Shown: positions 62,818 to 64,000 of the stretch, in pieces
Numbering within the stretch: the stretch's first letter is position 1
Layout of the letters: each line of letters starts with the position of its first letter
Assembly (NCBI RefSeq): GCF_020410745.1
Contig: NZ_CP084528.1
Span: 434,001-498,000 of the forward strand
DNA: 64,000 nt
Reading direction: 5' to 3'
From: Kaistella polysaccharea
GTDB lineage: Bacteria > Bacteroidota > Bacteroidia > Flavobacteriales > Weeksellaceae
Made by a program: the position numbers and the translations under genes
The notes under the pieces: generated by a model
Told to the model about the DNA's origin: nothing
The model's database searches: none
What the model saw: the letters and a program-made list of their open reading frames with translations, nothing else

Positions 62818-63083
62818 AGAGGTCAGAAGTAAGAAGTATGAAGTAAGAGGTCAGATGTAAGAAGTAAGAGGTCAGAAGTAAGAGGTCAGAAGTAAGAAGG
62901 AAGAAGTCAGAAGGAAGAAGTATGAAGTATGAAGTCAGAGGTCAGAGGTCAGAGGTGAGAAGTCAGAAGGAAGAAGTATGAAGGAAGAAGGAAGAAGGAA
63001 GAAGTAAGAAGTAAGAAGTAAGAAGTCAGAAGTAAGAAGTCAGAAGTAAGAGGTCAGAAGTTAGAGGTAGGAGGTCAGAGGTC
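62818..63083. repeat. 38-unit heptanucleotide tandem array
   Basis: Exactly 38 consecutive 7-base units with no insertion or deletion. The commonest is AGAAGTA; others are AGAGGTC, AGAAGTC, AGAAGGA and TGAAGTA. Positions 2 (G), 3 (A) and 5 (G) are the same in all 38 units, while 1, 4, 6 and 7 vary. The plus strand is almost purely purine plus T/C at the variable end. It begins 10 bp after the HMCES stop. There are no spacers, so it is not a CRISPR. Confidence 0.9.
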
Positions 63084-63150
63084 GAGATTCACAATTCATA
63101 ATTTAAAATTTAAAATTTAAAATTTCCGAGTTGAAGAGTTGTACCAGCAA

Positions 63151-63180
63151 AAACCCCTAAGCTGAGCTCAAGGGTTTTTT
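63151..63180 (-). terminator. Intrinsic terminator (probably bidirectional) after the monooxygenase gene
   Basis: An imperfect stem (AACCC/GGGTT closing an inner AGC/GCT) has T-runs on both exit sides. It lies 20 bp beyond the monooxygenase stop. Confidence 0.6.
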
Positions 63181-63199
63181 GAATTTGTAAAATTGAAAT

Positions 63200-64000
<801 letters not shown>

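Noticed and set aside
62818-63083. The tandem array as a CRISPR
   Set aside because: The units are 7 bp, contiguous and without spacers; no cas gene is present.

Overview
The window comes from the chromosome of a low-GC member of the Bacteroidota, most probably a Flavobacteriia of the Chryseobacterium/Kaistella/Epilithonimonas group. The evidence is gene content (class II NrdJ, DUF5916 barrel, DUF2891, DUF6526, HMBD-type copper ATPase, M1/M28/S9 secreted peptidases), the lack of Shine-Dalgarno sequences, and repeated use of the Bacteroidota -7 promoter box TAnnTTTG just upstream of starts. The genus is an inference.

Layout. 1-10 kb: the 3' part of a B12-dependent ribonucleotide reductase, a repeat-rich gap, two unknown minus-strand genes, lpdA, a catalase-like protein, a CvfB-like RNA-binding protein, a D-aminoacylase-type amidohydrolase, a TonB-C protein and an AhpD-like protein. 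10-24 kb: aconitase, long-chain acyl-CoA synthetase, acyl-CoA dehydrogenase, small membrane proteins, DUF2891, a DUF4349-like lipoprotein, prfC, a CPBP protease, an RdgB/HAM1 NTPase and pheS. 24-42 kb: a DUF5916 outer-membrane barrel, DUF3108, a ferredoxin reductase with its ferredoxin, a P2-type cation ATPase, exonuclease III, topoisomerase IB preceded by a previously uncalled 54-aa lipoprotein gene, and M28, M1 and S9 peptidases. 42-58 kb: queA, a four-helix-bundle (IVP-type) gene, rlmN and two translationally coupled genes, a polyprenyl diphosphate synthase, a triple-HMBD copper ATPase, thioesterase, yaaA, a Sua5-type protein, initiator tRNA-Met, a DUF2231-Rieske fusion, a mercuric-reductase-like flavoprotein and an ABC exporter. 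58-64 kb: an accessory stretch with an SDR, unexplained small ORFs, a PD-(D/E)XK nuclease plus SF1 helicase (DUF2075) protein, a 70-aa protein, an HMCES/YedK protein, a 38-unit heptanucleotide array, and the 3' part of a flavin monooxygenase.

Most genes are ordinary housekeeping or envelope functions in short transcription units separated by clear intrinsic terminators. The unexplained structure is mainly in the non-coding DNA. (i) A heptanucleotide-periodic, purine-rich repeat family occurs at five places and includes inverted copies that bracket the four-helix-bundle gene between queA and rlmN. (ii) An interspersed element with conserved arms and a variable hairpin core lies in opposite orientations at both ends of the nuclease-helicase stretch. 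(iii) A well-formed promoter drives two tiny ORFs in an otherwise empty 589-bp gap beside the nuclease-helicase gene. The position of the TAnnTTTG box also corrects four start codons that a longest-ORF call would misplace.
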